A stretch of DNA of 64,000 nt, taken from Aotearoamyces nothofagi. Lineage: Eukaryota; Ascomycota; Leotiomycetes; Leotiales; Tympanidaceae. Below the pieces are notes generated by a model, which made no database searches, was not told the DNA's origin, and saw only the letters and a program-made list of their open reading frames with translations. Positions 1 through 10,900 of this stretch are shown piece after piece; within the stretch, counting starts at the first letter, position 1; each line of letters begins with the position of its first letter. Both the position numbers and the translations under genes were made by a program. The stretch spans positions 372,001 through 436,000 of the forward strand of contig JADDTR010000003.1 in NCBI GenBank assembly GCA_015345905.1, in the 5' to 3' direction.

Positions 1-1577
1 TATTGTGATTATCTATCAGCGCTATTCTACAGTCACCCCAAGCTCAGTAGTCACGTGTCCACCACCGATTCTATCAGGTATTTCATCATGTAACAAAGCA
101 TGTAACAAAGCATGTAGAAAGTCCAAGCTCCCCTCCTAAAATCACTTTAAAGTCACATGCGATTTAATAAAAACGCCCCCCTGGATCTGATAGACATGCG
201 GGTTATACAGCAGAAGGTACTCTAGGTTTCCAATATATCCAATATATCGCTATCTCATGTTACTCAAATGACGGTACTCTTGGGCGCCTTTCATAGTGAA
301 CCTGAGAGAATGTGTCTTGTTATCTATATCACAAAGAGGAATAACTAGACTGAGTCTGGAGAGTAGCTTATGCTTCGGAAAGACGATGTGGCTATGTTGT
401 CTGACGCAGGGAGGTTGGTTACCTTTGCGTCTACTAAGGTGCTGAAGTGAGATTTTTGTATGGTGACGCCTAGTCGCTAGTACAGTAGAAGCTTAGATAA
501 ATTCAGACATATTGTAGGTAAGGAAATTTCAAGGTCTTCCAGCTTATTTGAGGTTAGCTAAATTACAAGTTCTTAAAAGCTCCTGTGTAAGCATCATAAA
601 TGAAAGCTCCTTCCGTAAGGGTCGCTTAGGTATCTGAATCAGGCAAATCAGGCAGAGTGGTGCCAGCGCACGTAGTTCTCAGCTCAGCACGTGCGGATAG
701 GTACATCTCGCCAGTTGTGCCACTGGTGCAGTCCACCAGTCCAAAGGCGAAGCGAAGTTCCACGATCGATAAGACAAGCCGTTGAACCTATGCTTCCGTA
801 CCTACCCTTCTAACAACGAGTTCTCGATATAGAACGTGCAAAGAACACTGTCGCATATCCTTGGTACGCTTACGCGCAACAGGACTTCTCTGCCTTGTCC
901 AAGGCGTTCTGTGCGGCGAAGAAAGTAAGCGCATTTCCCCACATTCGACAATCGCGCCGTGAATAGCATCAGTTGCAAAATGGCAAGCGCTGAGCTGCTG
1001 ATGCCCATGGCCTCGTTCGTAGAGAACATTACTGACTGCCGATAGCTCAAGGACTTGTGCTGAGAGCGAAGCCTCCTTTGATCGTCGTGGGGCCCCCAAA
1101 AGACCTCCGAGACTGTTGCGACCGCGGACTTCGAACATACCATCCCTCACCTGCAACGCGCAGATAAATATACGAAATACCTCTTCTAAAACACGAAACA
1201 AATTCTCAGAAGAGTCTATATAACAAGGCATTGTTATTAACGGACGACTAGAACTAACTCACGGCTGTGGTCTCTCAACTTGATCTACAGTTCGGACTCG
1301 ACTAGAGACTGAAGCGCTTTGGGTCGGCAACTAGCAACTCACGAGTCGCAGACATTATTTGCGATATTATAAAATTCATATTTGGTAGGCACAGAAGTTT
1401 ATGAGCGAACAGGCTCGACCTGATTGCTGTTACAGTGTCACTCTGGTTGGCTTTCAGCCCTGTTTACACAGCCTCACACCTTGAGGCTTAGCCATAGTTC
1501 CTGAAAGAGGCTGAGGTTGGCCCTCGCCCATTGTGCAGCCTGGTCAACATCCAAGAACAGCAACAGAGCCCCGCAAT
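1..1577. other. Gene-free 5' region upstream of crz1
   Basis: I see no protein I recognise on either strand. The minus-strand open frames near 0.8-1.2 kb have no family signature and no convincing splice pattern. A short direct duplication (two copies of CATGTAACAAAG near 90-115) is the only local repeat I noticed. The proximal part probably holds the promoter and long 5' leader of the zinc-finger gene that starts at 1578. This role is inferred from position only. Confidence 0.4.
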
Positions 1578-3882
1578 ATGGATAACAATCGTGGACGCTC
1601 TCCGTCTGAAGGACATAACCAGATCCATTTAAATCACAGCCAATCGCCCCCTCCTCAGCAGTATTCAGAAAACGGCAATTCAATTGACCTAGGCTTGGGA
1701 ATCGAATCTGCCCTGGCAGGCAGCAACAGCCACCACCAACAGTACTCCAATGGCAACTATTCTTTGAACCAAGATCTCCCTCAATACAATAACAACAACG
1801 TGTTTCTAGCCTCACAGCAGAGCCAGCAATATCGCCAGCCAAATTTGAGCGACCCATCGTTTGCGCAAAATCAGGATTTCAACAACATACAGACCGATTA
1901 TAACCAGCAGTTCAAGCAGGAGGAATCTATGAGCCCCTTTGGACAACAGCATACGAGCTTCTCACAAGACCTTCTCAATGCCAACAGCTTTAACGAGGGC
2001 GACTTCTCATTATTCTCCGCGCCTGCTAATCAGGGTGACCAATTCGACCCATCAGCTTGGCTTAATGACCCCGCTCAACAACCCTCCGCGCCGTCTATAA
2101 ATCCAGCGGATCTGGAAATGTCTTCCCCTTTGACCCACACACCGACACCTCCCAACCTACTACAGCCTGAAGTACAGCAATCGTCTTCCGCTCAGCACTC
2201 GCCCTCTTTCAATCAAAATTCATTTCAACGCTCTCCAGGACATTCACGGAATGCATCTCTTGCACCTGAAAGTGCTGCGTTTCCACAGGCTACTTTACCC
2301 GCTGAATGGAGTATGATGCCCCCGCAGTTCACAACTCATCGAAGATCGCCTTCAGAGTACTCCGATGTCTCTGTCTCGTCTGCAGCACCCTCGCCAAACC
2401 TTTCACATCATGACAGCTTTGACCATTCTAACCAAAGGCACTCACCAATGACTCAACCGCAAGATACTGGTGTATACCAGGACGTGCTAAATATTGGGAA
2501 TTTCTCATTGTCAGATCCTCAGATCCAACATGCAGCCAGTCCTCGTCACGGGCTAAGTCCCGCCCATTCTCCGGCGATATCCCCTAGGTTGGGGCCACAA
2601 CAACTTCCACTGATGAACCAGCAAAGTCCATTTTTGCTGAACATGGGCATATCCAACAGTAACTTTGTACCATCATCTGGCCAACAAGTTTACCATGACC
2701 AATTTGGGCGTAGTGGCTCTGCTGAAATGGGACAGGCTCAGCAGATGGTGCCTCCTGAGATAAACGTTGAATTTGCGCCAGCATCGAGGCAAAACAGCTT
2801 TGAGCCTCCCAAACCATCTTTGGATCAAGACGCGCTAACACCGCCTGAGAGAGGTGAGTTCTATGGATCTTTGACTTATATTATCATTACTAATGCTATT
2901 AGGTCGTCGTCGTCGAGCTGTCTCAGATCCATACAACACAGGATCTGCAGCTGTTCGCCCAACTACACCTTCGAGCATATCAACTGAAGTCGGTTCTGAC
3001 ACTATCTCTTTGTCTCCGCAGCCAAACCGCTCATTGTCACCCAATGATCGGTCTGCAACTTCTTCGCCAACTCATAGACGGAGACAATCAACTTCGTCTT
3101 TGCCAAATCGGGATTACATTCTGGGCCTTGCTGATCCCGAATACCAAGCTGCTTCTGCAAACGCGGAAAATGGAAATACCAAGAGAGCTCAGAAACACCC
3201 GGCAACTTTCCAATGCAATCTATGCCCAAAACGATTCACTCGCGCTTATAACCTCCGTTCTCATCTTCGAACACATACAGATGAACGACCATTTGTGTGC
3301 ACTGTCTGCGGTAAAGCATTCGCACGTCAACACGACCGAAAACGACATGAAGGTTTGCATTCTGGCGAGAAGAAATTTGTATGTAAAGGAGAGCTTAAAC
3401 AGGGTGGTCAGTGGGGCTGCGGTCGTCGCTTTGCACGTGCTGATGCTCTCGGCCGACATTTTCGCTCCGAGGCAGGCCGCATCTGTATCAAACCACTACT
3501 CGACGAAGAAGCCATCGAGAGACAGCGACAATGGCAGGAGCAGCAACTTCAGAGCATGGCGCATAATATGCAGCAGCCGCAACCGCTTTCTATGGGTTCA
3601 AATGGTTTTCCAATGGATGCTAGCGGCAACTACACTCTACCCGCTGCTTTACTTGCACAATATCCTGCACTTGCTACCCTTAGCTGGTCTGAGCTATCAC
3701 AAGGTGATGCGGCTATGGATGAAGAACTCAGCGGTAGAAGTAGCTTTGACGCTAGTGGTAGTGAATATTATGACGAAGGCGATGAAGCCGGCTATGTCAG
3801 CGGACCCGGCACAGGCTTTGGGCAAGGGCAAATGAACGATAGCTATGGAGTTGACTATGCCAGTGACTACGGTGGACGATGA
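1578..3882 (+). CDS. crz1: Crz1/CrzA-type calcineurin-responsive C2H2 transcription factor
   Basis: Two exons, 1578-2853 and 2903-3882, give 751 aa. The 49-bp intron (GTGAGT...TATTAG) joins in frame as [16 protein letters not shown]. The long Gln/Asn/Ser-rich N-terminus fits the activation region of this family. PEINVE at residues 393-398 has the spacing of a PxIxIT calcineurin docking site. Two classical C2H2 fingers follow ([10 protein letters not shown] from 528; [10 protein letters not shown] about 558-578), then the atypical third finger typical of fungal Crz1 with its [20 protein letters not shown] segment. In the family, calcineurin dephosphorylates the protein when cytosolic calcium rises, it enters the nucleus and drives ion-homeostasis and cell-wall genes. 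I chose the ATG at 1578 because the frame further upstream offers only a GTG. Serine-rich blocks with many SP sites (residues 200-350) are candidate phosphoregulatory sites. The acidic Gly/Tyr-rich C-terminus is not recognised. Confidence 0.9.
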
Positions 3883-4647
3883 TGATTTCATTCATTCTTT
3901 CGGATATAACACACATCTTTGATGTTTGATAACGGCCGTACAAAGACGCTTATAGAGGATTTGGTAATTCCGAGTATCGGCGTACTGGATAGCATTGGTT
4001 GTATAAGATGGCATCCCGTTCCTTTTAAGCGTTTACATATTTTTAATTCATCTTCTTGGGCACCTTTTAATGTTAAGGTCGATACCCGTCGTGGATCATA
4101 TTATGCTATGATTCTACAACGAGACTTCATGCAATTTCTTTCTCGCATCATATAGGCGACGAGATATATCAATATATATCAAGTGGAGTGTGATATTCCA
4201 GAATGGAAATCTCCTAAATGCTATGTGATTCCTATTGATAACGCGAATATTTGGGGTAATTTGGGAGGGGTTAAAGGTTGTAAAGGGTTCGGGCGCCATT
4301 TGGTCCGGGACCACCCTTGTCCACCACATACATATATTACTGTACTGTAATAAGGTTATTCCCAATACCCTTTAGCTTAGTTTTCACTCACTAGCCTCGG
4401 CGGTAAGGCACATGCTGTAGATGCTTTATAAGCCACTCTCAACTGTGAACGTTAAACACGGGCAGTTGCGGAAACAAGGCATGACGAAGGACTAATAAGG
4501 ACGTCATGACACCAGTCAATAGAAAAACCACTCGAGTGCTTGTAGATAATGATTCTTTAGAGCTTTAAAGTATAAGTACTTCTTTCAACCCACCATTTCA
4601 GCCAGTGAATCATCGTTATATCTGCACTTGCCAAATCTACACCCATC

Positions 4648-5811
4648 ATGTCAAATCACGCAATCGTCATCAAAACCACTGACGATGCCCGGATTGAGGA
4701 GGTTTCTATCCCAAAGCTCCGGGATGACTATGTCCTTGTCAAGGTTCACGCTGTAGCTCTCAATCCTACTGATTGGAAGCATATCGCCGTGAGCTCGCCC
4801 GCTTGAGTAACATCCGGCAAATGTTTTTGCTGACGATCAGTGGAGTACCGTGCCGACCCTGGCGCCCGTAGCGGTTGTGATTACGCTGGTGTTATTGAAG
4901 ATGTAGGCTCTAAGGTTACGACAAACCTTGAGAAGGGAGACCGCGTGTCGGGCTTTGTGCATGGAGGCAAGGACATGCTCTCTCCAAATCAAGTTGCCAG
5001 CTACTGACAAATGCTTTTAGGCAATGCTGCATGTCACGACGACGGAGCCTTCGCAGAACACATAACAGCGAAGGGCGACCTCCAGATTCGAATCCCTTCG
5101 AATCTGAGCTTTGAGGAGGCCTCTACACTGGGCCTTGGAATTAGTACGGTGGGCCAAGGGCTATATCAGAACCTTAAGCTCCCGCTGCCTAATAGTACTC
5201 AAACCGAGGCTTTCCCGCTTCTTATATACGGCGGCAGCACCGCAACAGGTGCTCTAGCGATCCAATACGCAAAGCTCTCTGGCCTTACGGTTATAACCAC
5301 CTGTTCGCAGCATAACTTCGAGTATGTTAGGAGCCTCGGTGCGGATGCGGTATTCGATTACAAGTCTCCTACCTGCTCAAGGGATATAAAGGAATATGCT
5401 AAGGATAATCTCAAGCATGTCTTCGACTGCATATCAGAGGATGACAGTACTAGAATCAGTGTTGGGGCAATTTCATCTTCTGGTGGTGTCTATTCGACCC
5501 TGCTGGCAGTTCCAAAGGAAAAAGTCTCGTCAATAAACGACAAGGTGGAAAACAAGGCAGCAATAGCCTACACTGTCTTTGGAGAACCATATAGTTTCGG
5601 GCCCAAGGAGGTTCCTGCTAAGCTAGAAGACTTTGAATTTGCTAAGAAATTCTACCAGCTTTCTCGAGATCTGCTTGAAAAGGGGCTTATCAAGGTGCAC
5701 AAGCCCACTATCAACAAAGGCGGCAAAGGCTTGGAAGGTGTGCTCAAGGGCTTGGAGCTGATGAAGGAGGGGAAAGTTAGTGGAGAGAAGCTCGTGTATA
5801 CGCTCTTGTAG
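4648..5811 (+). CDS. Medium-chain (zinc-type) dehydrogenase/reductase, enoyl-reductase-like
   Basis: Three exons, 4648-4788, 4846-4966 and 5021-5811, encode 350 aa, the usual length for fungal MDR enzymes of the ToxD/trans-enoyl-reductase type. The joins restore NPTDWKHIA-YRADPGARSGCDYAG and GFVHGG-NAACHDDGAFAEH, both family hallmarks. The N-terminal GroES-like domain (about 1-130) is followed by a Rossmann NADPH domain with YGGSTATGALAIQYAK at 157-172. The catalytic zinc ligands of true alcohol dehydrogenases are not evident, so NADPH-dependent enoyl or quinone reduction is more likely than alcohol oxidation. Intron 2 (4967-5020) begins with GC rather than GT; intron 1 uses the AG at 4844-4845, not the AG four bases earlier. 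Such enzymes often sit in polyketide clusters, but no synthase is present here, so the substrate cannot be named. Confidence 0.82.
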
Positions 5812-7939
5812 AATTCTAAAAGGTTTCGCCACTGACGGACAACCTTTTCAGCAAAATGATCTTATGATAAAGTAATACGTAGTATGCAGTGCTGTAATTA
5901 TAGGCATTGCAGAATGGTATTTGCCTTAGTGATGCATTCGGCCAGAAGTGGTATACCATAAGAGATGGATAGCAAACGACAGTGGGTCTGGACACGTCGT
6001 TTGCATATAGCTGCAACGGAGACATTGACTACGGAGACAGGAACTGAGCGAGTGCATGGAAGGATACGGATTGCTCCTCCCATCCATTTATCTGATCGTC
6101 GACGCAGCACACAACACTGCTCGCAGTTATTGCTAGCAGCACAACGGGCCGCAACGGGTAAATAGACAGACAGCCTCTATTGAACATTACCGGCACAAGC
6201 AGTCTCACACGGAGTCTCGAGTCTCGAGTCTCGAGTCTCGTGACGAGGTCTGTTTGGCGTGGAGCGATCTCGTTGGGCTGATAGGCGGCATTTCGCATTG
6301 CAACAAGTGCGTCGTTTCGTATAGCCAAAGGAGACACATCTACATATACTGACTGTACGTGCACAAGCACATATGTAATGGGCAGTGCCGCATGGCAGTA
6401 GTGACGGTGACGAGGGGCGCAAACCCACCAGAGCGCGTCGAGAAGGAGAGGAGAGGAGAGGAGAATTACGAAAGAGACGGGCTCAGCTGGACGGAGCAAG
6501 GTGGGCTGGTTGACCTGGCCGGCCTGATAGGCTCCCGTGGCATACCCACAGCCAGGGCCGAGGGGCGTCGCGACCAGTCGGCCATGCAGCGGATGGACCG
6601 CCGACGTGATTTGATACAGCGCGGCCGTGTGGTGTGGCCCGCGCGATCGAGTTGCGGTGAAGGCGCCGGCCATAGGCTAGAGGGGTAGCGGGCCGGGAGC
6701 GGTGGGGACCGGGCGCAGGGCACCGCACGCTGGGGCGGCCGCTGGGGGCACGCTGGGGGCACGCTGGGCACGCTGGCCGGGTGCGCTGGGCACGCTGGAC
6801 GGGTGACGGACGGGTGACGGGCACGCTGGGCTTGTCTTCCCGCTGGCGGCGCCCTCACTACTGCAGCACAGTACTACGCGGTTGTACCGTACCGTACACT
6901 AACCACAGCGCAGGCAGTGCAGTACCGTACAGGACAGGACAGGACAGGACCCTGCCGCCCTGCTACCCACCGCGCTGGAGGCCGCTCTGCTGCCTGGAGG
7001 CCACCCGCTGTCCACGGTCTGTGTGCAGGGCTGGCAGCACTGTGGCAGCAGCGCAGCAGCGCATTGGCAGCATGGGCAGCATGGGCAGCATGGGCAGCTT
7101 GGGGGACAGTCCTCCTCCTTGCCATTGTGCATGGAGTGGCCCCGATCGCCCTCTCTGGCCTGGCCGGCCTGGCCAATACCCCAAGTCTGAGCCCTCCCGC
7201 TGCTGGCCGTCGCCTGTCGTTGGCTGGCAGTCGCTGCAGCGGGCGTGACAGCTCACGACAATCGCTTTGTTCCTCGCCACGACCGCCGGGCCGGCCTGCA
7301 AACGGCCCATCGCCAAACAATGGCAGCGCGTCCTGCCTCCTGCGTCCTGCTCAATCCAACGGGTGGGCCACTGAGCTGACCGTCGCCTCCCCCAAGCAAG
7401 GGGCGCACGCGCGGACCTTGCCGGCTCCTCTTGCCCTCGTTTTCTTCATCCTTTTTTCTTTTGCAGGGGGCCTGGGATAAGGGCAGCAGCATCACCGTCG
7501 ATACACAAGCAGCTTTTTTGAGGCAAGAATCCTCCGTAGTCGCGTCTCAGACTGAACGGGAGCATGAGGTGTGCCGTCCAGCGTGTGGCAGCCATCACCA
7601 AGCCAGCAACACCCCGCGCCGGCAGCCCATTCGTCTGTAACCGCAAATCAGCTGCTCACCTGCAAATGAGCTCTCTTGTGACCGCTCGCCGTTCCTAGAT
7701 CCTGGAGAACTCCTTCTTACCTTCCTCTCTCTGTCAGGGTACCTCTCGGTGTCCTCCATCACCAGCGACCTAGTATTTACGGAGGCTCTAGAGGCCCCTC
7801 AGGCCTCTCGTGCCCCCCATCCGCGCAGATTGCTGTCGCATTCCATCCTCCCACTCCCTCCCTTGCTCGACCTCCTCGCACCATATAGCATCGATGAGTC
7901 TGGCACCTCGCTGCGATTCTACACGCCCGGACATACACA
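5812..7939. other. Gene-free GC-rich stretch with short tandem repeats
   Basis: No recognisable gene on either strand. Open frames are long only because the DNA is GC-rich and repetitive. Repeats include four copies of a 9-bp GAGTCTC-type unit near 6213-6240, GAGAG runs near 6448-6463, CACGCTGGG copies near 6728-6790, GGACA copies near 6926-6950 and GCATGGGCA copies near 7066-7100. A GTAC-rich patch (GTACCGTACCGTACAC) lies near 6884. The last 200 bp probably form the leader of the large gene that follows. Confidence 0.55.
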
Positions 7940-10900
7940 ATGGCGGCCGTCGAGGTCAGGTCGTGCTACGAAGATCGCCGAAAGAGCGACTATGCATCAC
8001 CAGCCCCCCAGCACTGGAAGGCTGGCTGGGATGAGGAGGATACACGTATAAGGCTGACGCTCATTGCGCGTGCGTGGATTGCGTCGCGCACTGCACAATA
8101 CCATCATGACCCATGGTGGACACAATCGGTACGGGACCATTAATATTCAGATTTTCTTGCGCAACTGTGCCCATGTTCAGCCGTCTTGTCATGCAGTAGC
8201 GTCTGAGCTGCAGCAGCGGTGTAGATGATGACAACCTTGATCTAACAACGCCTACAGAATATACCGCGAGTGAATTATATGACGCGACAAGACACGGCCA
8301 TACGACCTCTGAAGCTCTTCAATAGCTCCCCACCGAAGCATAGTTTACCCCCAGTAAACGACGATTCACCCGCAGATGTGCCTCAAGATTGTGCCAGGAC
8401 AGATAACTTGGCCCGAAGCCACGTGCATGGCTTGCTAGACGCCCCCGATCCTCCTCTTCAACCCCGCGATTCACAGAACGAGACTGAGCAGCTACTCCCT
8501 GACCCAGGCATGGCACCTTCGGTTGATTTTCAGTCACAGGACGGATTCCAACAAGCAGCCAGTAAAAAGGCTAAGAAGGCGGCGAAGCAAGCATCACAAG
8601 CCAAATGGGCCGGAGACGATGATGAGGAGGGCAGCAAAAACAATGAGGGTGAAGGGGACAATGGCGGTGACCAGGGTGGTGAAGGTGATGCTGGAGATGC
8701 CGGAGATTCTGGAAATGGAGGGAAGAAAGACGACAAGGATGGAAACGGAGATGAAAAAGAGGCAAATCCCGACGATGAATGGGGTTTTGCACCTACGAAA
8801 TCGAAAAAGAAGGGCAAAAAGGGAAAGGCAGAGCCCGAACCCAAGCCAGCTCCCGCGAAGCCAGCCTCCACCTTGGATGCTTTCCACGAGATCAAATTGG
8901 ACGAGACTAGTCCTACGCTGGATTTGAACTTTGGCTCTACCGACACAAAGGCTGCAACTGGTGGAGGCTTCGGTGCGTGGGGTAGCAGTTGGAACACAGG
9001 CACCACGAGTACTTGGGGCATTCCCTCTACGACGGACACCGCAGAGAAGGCTAAGCCTAAAGATGCCGAACCCGAGAACAATCCTTGGGGTCTGAATCGA
9101 GGGAAGCCGAAAAAGAAGGCCGGTTCGTTTGGTTTTGGAGCTCTGGACGAGGATGAGACTCAAGTCGAAGAGCCCGAGCCCCCGGTAGAAGAGAAGAAAG
9201 ACGAGGAAGACTTTGGAAGCTTCGGCTTTACGGCCGTCTCTAAGAAGGACAAGAAGAAGAAGAAGGGCGCCGCGGTTATTGAACTTGATGAGAAGAAAGA
9301 AGATCCTGCTCCTTTAGTCGAAGAAACTACCATTGCTGCTGATGATGAATGGGGCACCTGGGGAACTGCCAAATCGAAGAAAAAGAACGGTAAGAAGGCC
9401 GATCCAGAACCCGAGCCTGCCAAGGCTGCAGAGCCCAAGGCAGCACCTGTTGAGGAGGATTGGTCGTTCGGAAATTCGAAGAAAGATAAAAAAAAGAAAG
9501 GTAAGAATGCTATCGAAGAAGTTACGAAAGTCGAAGAGCCTACGCCGGAGCTTGATCCGATACCCGCTGTTGAAGAAGATACAACTTGGGATACATGGGG
9601 TACCAAAAAAGACAAGAAGAAAAAGGGAAAAAATGCTGTCGAGGAAGTCCCAAAGGTAGATGAGCCAACACCACCCCCAGAGCCCGAAGCACCTGCGGCA
9701 GAAGAAGAAACTTGGGGCGCATGGGGAAGCTCCAAAAAGGACAAGAAGAAGAAGGGTAAAAATTTTACCGAGGAAGTCTCCAAGGTGGAGGAACCCACTC
9801 CCAAACCTGAGCCTGAACCAGCTGCCGCTGAGGAGGACACGACTTGGGGCACATGGGGTACATCCTCGAAAAAAGACAAAAAAAAGAAAGGCAAGAACGC
9901 CGTCGAGGAACTCCCCAAGGTGGAGGAACCTACCCCTGACCCTGATCCGGAACCTGTTGCTGTAGAAGAAGACACGACATGGGGCACGTGGGGCACAGCG
10001 TCAAAAAAGGACAAGAAAAAGAAAGGTAAGAATGCCACCGAGGAAGTCCTCCCAAAGGTAGAAGAACCCAAATCGGAACCGAAACCGGAATCCGAACCTG
10101 ATCCTGCAGCGGTGGAGGAAGAAGATACAACCTGGGGTGCATGGGGAGCTTCAAAGAAGGACAAGAAGAAAGCAGGCAAGGCTAAAGACGAGCCTCCGGA
10201 GCCTATCACTGAGCCTGATGCCATTGCCAAAGCAATTGAACCCGCCGAAGATGATGAATGGATGAACTGGGGTCAGAAGAAGGACAAGAAAAAAGGCAAA
10301 ACTTCAAAAGCTCTTGTGGAGGTCAAGACAGAGGAGCCAGCACCTCCACCCTCGCCACCTCCACCTCCTGTTCCTGAAGTTGGAGATCAACCGCCAGACG
10401 ACGACCTTTTTGGATGGGGGTCTTTTTCAAAGAAGGACAAGAAGAAGAAAGGTAAAGCCTCCGCTGTTCCTTCACCAGAGGCATCTATCCACGTCGATGA
10501 CCCTGTAAAGCCTGATGATGTCCAAGAAACAAAGGCTACAGAAGATGACACATGGGGTACCTGGGGCACTGCTAGTAAGAAGGATAAGAAGAAGAGCAAG
10601 AAGAGCAACCTCGACCCTCCACCTCCCGCTCCTACCCCTCCAGCAATGGACCTGACTGAGCCGGAGCCAGAGCTCGAGCCTGAACCTAATCCTTGGGACT
10701 TTGGATCGAAAGTCAAATCCAAGGATAAGGCTAAAGAAACACCCCCCCCACCGAAATTGTCAAAGAAGGAGCAAGAGAAAGCCGACAAAGAGGCTGCTAA
10801 GGCTAAGAAGAAGGCAGACAAGGAAGAAGCTGCAGCTAAGGAAGCTGCAGCCAAGGAAGAGGCAGCTGCAAAAGAGGCCGAGGAGAAAGAAGTTGCAGAG

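Noticed and set aside
788-1231. Minus-strand open frames of 113-147 codons
   Set aside because: No family signature, overlapping in two frames, no splice pattern; probably chance frames in the region before crz1.
6029-7495. Several long open frames on both strands
   Set aside because: GC-rich repeats keep many frames open at once; Arg/Pro/Ala-rich products without any domain.
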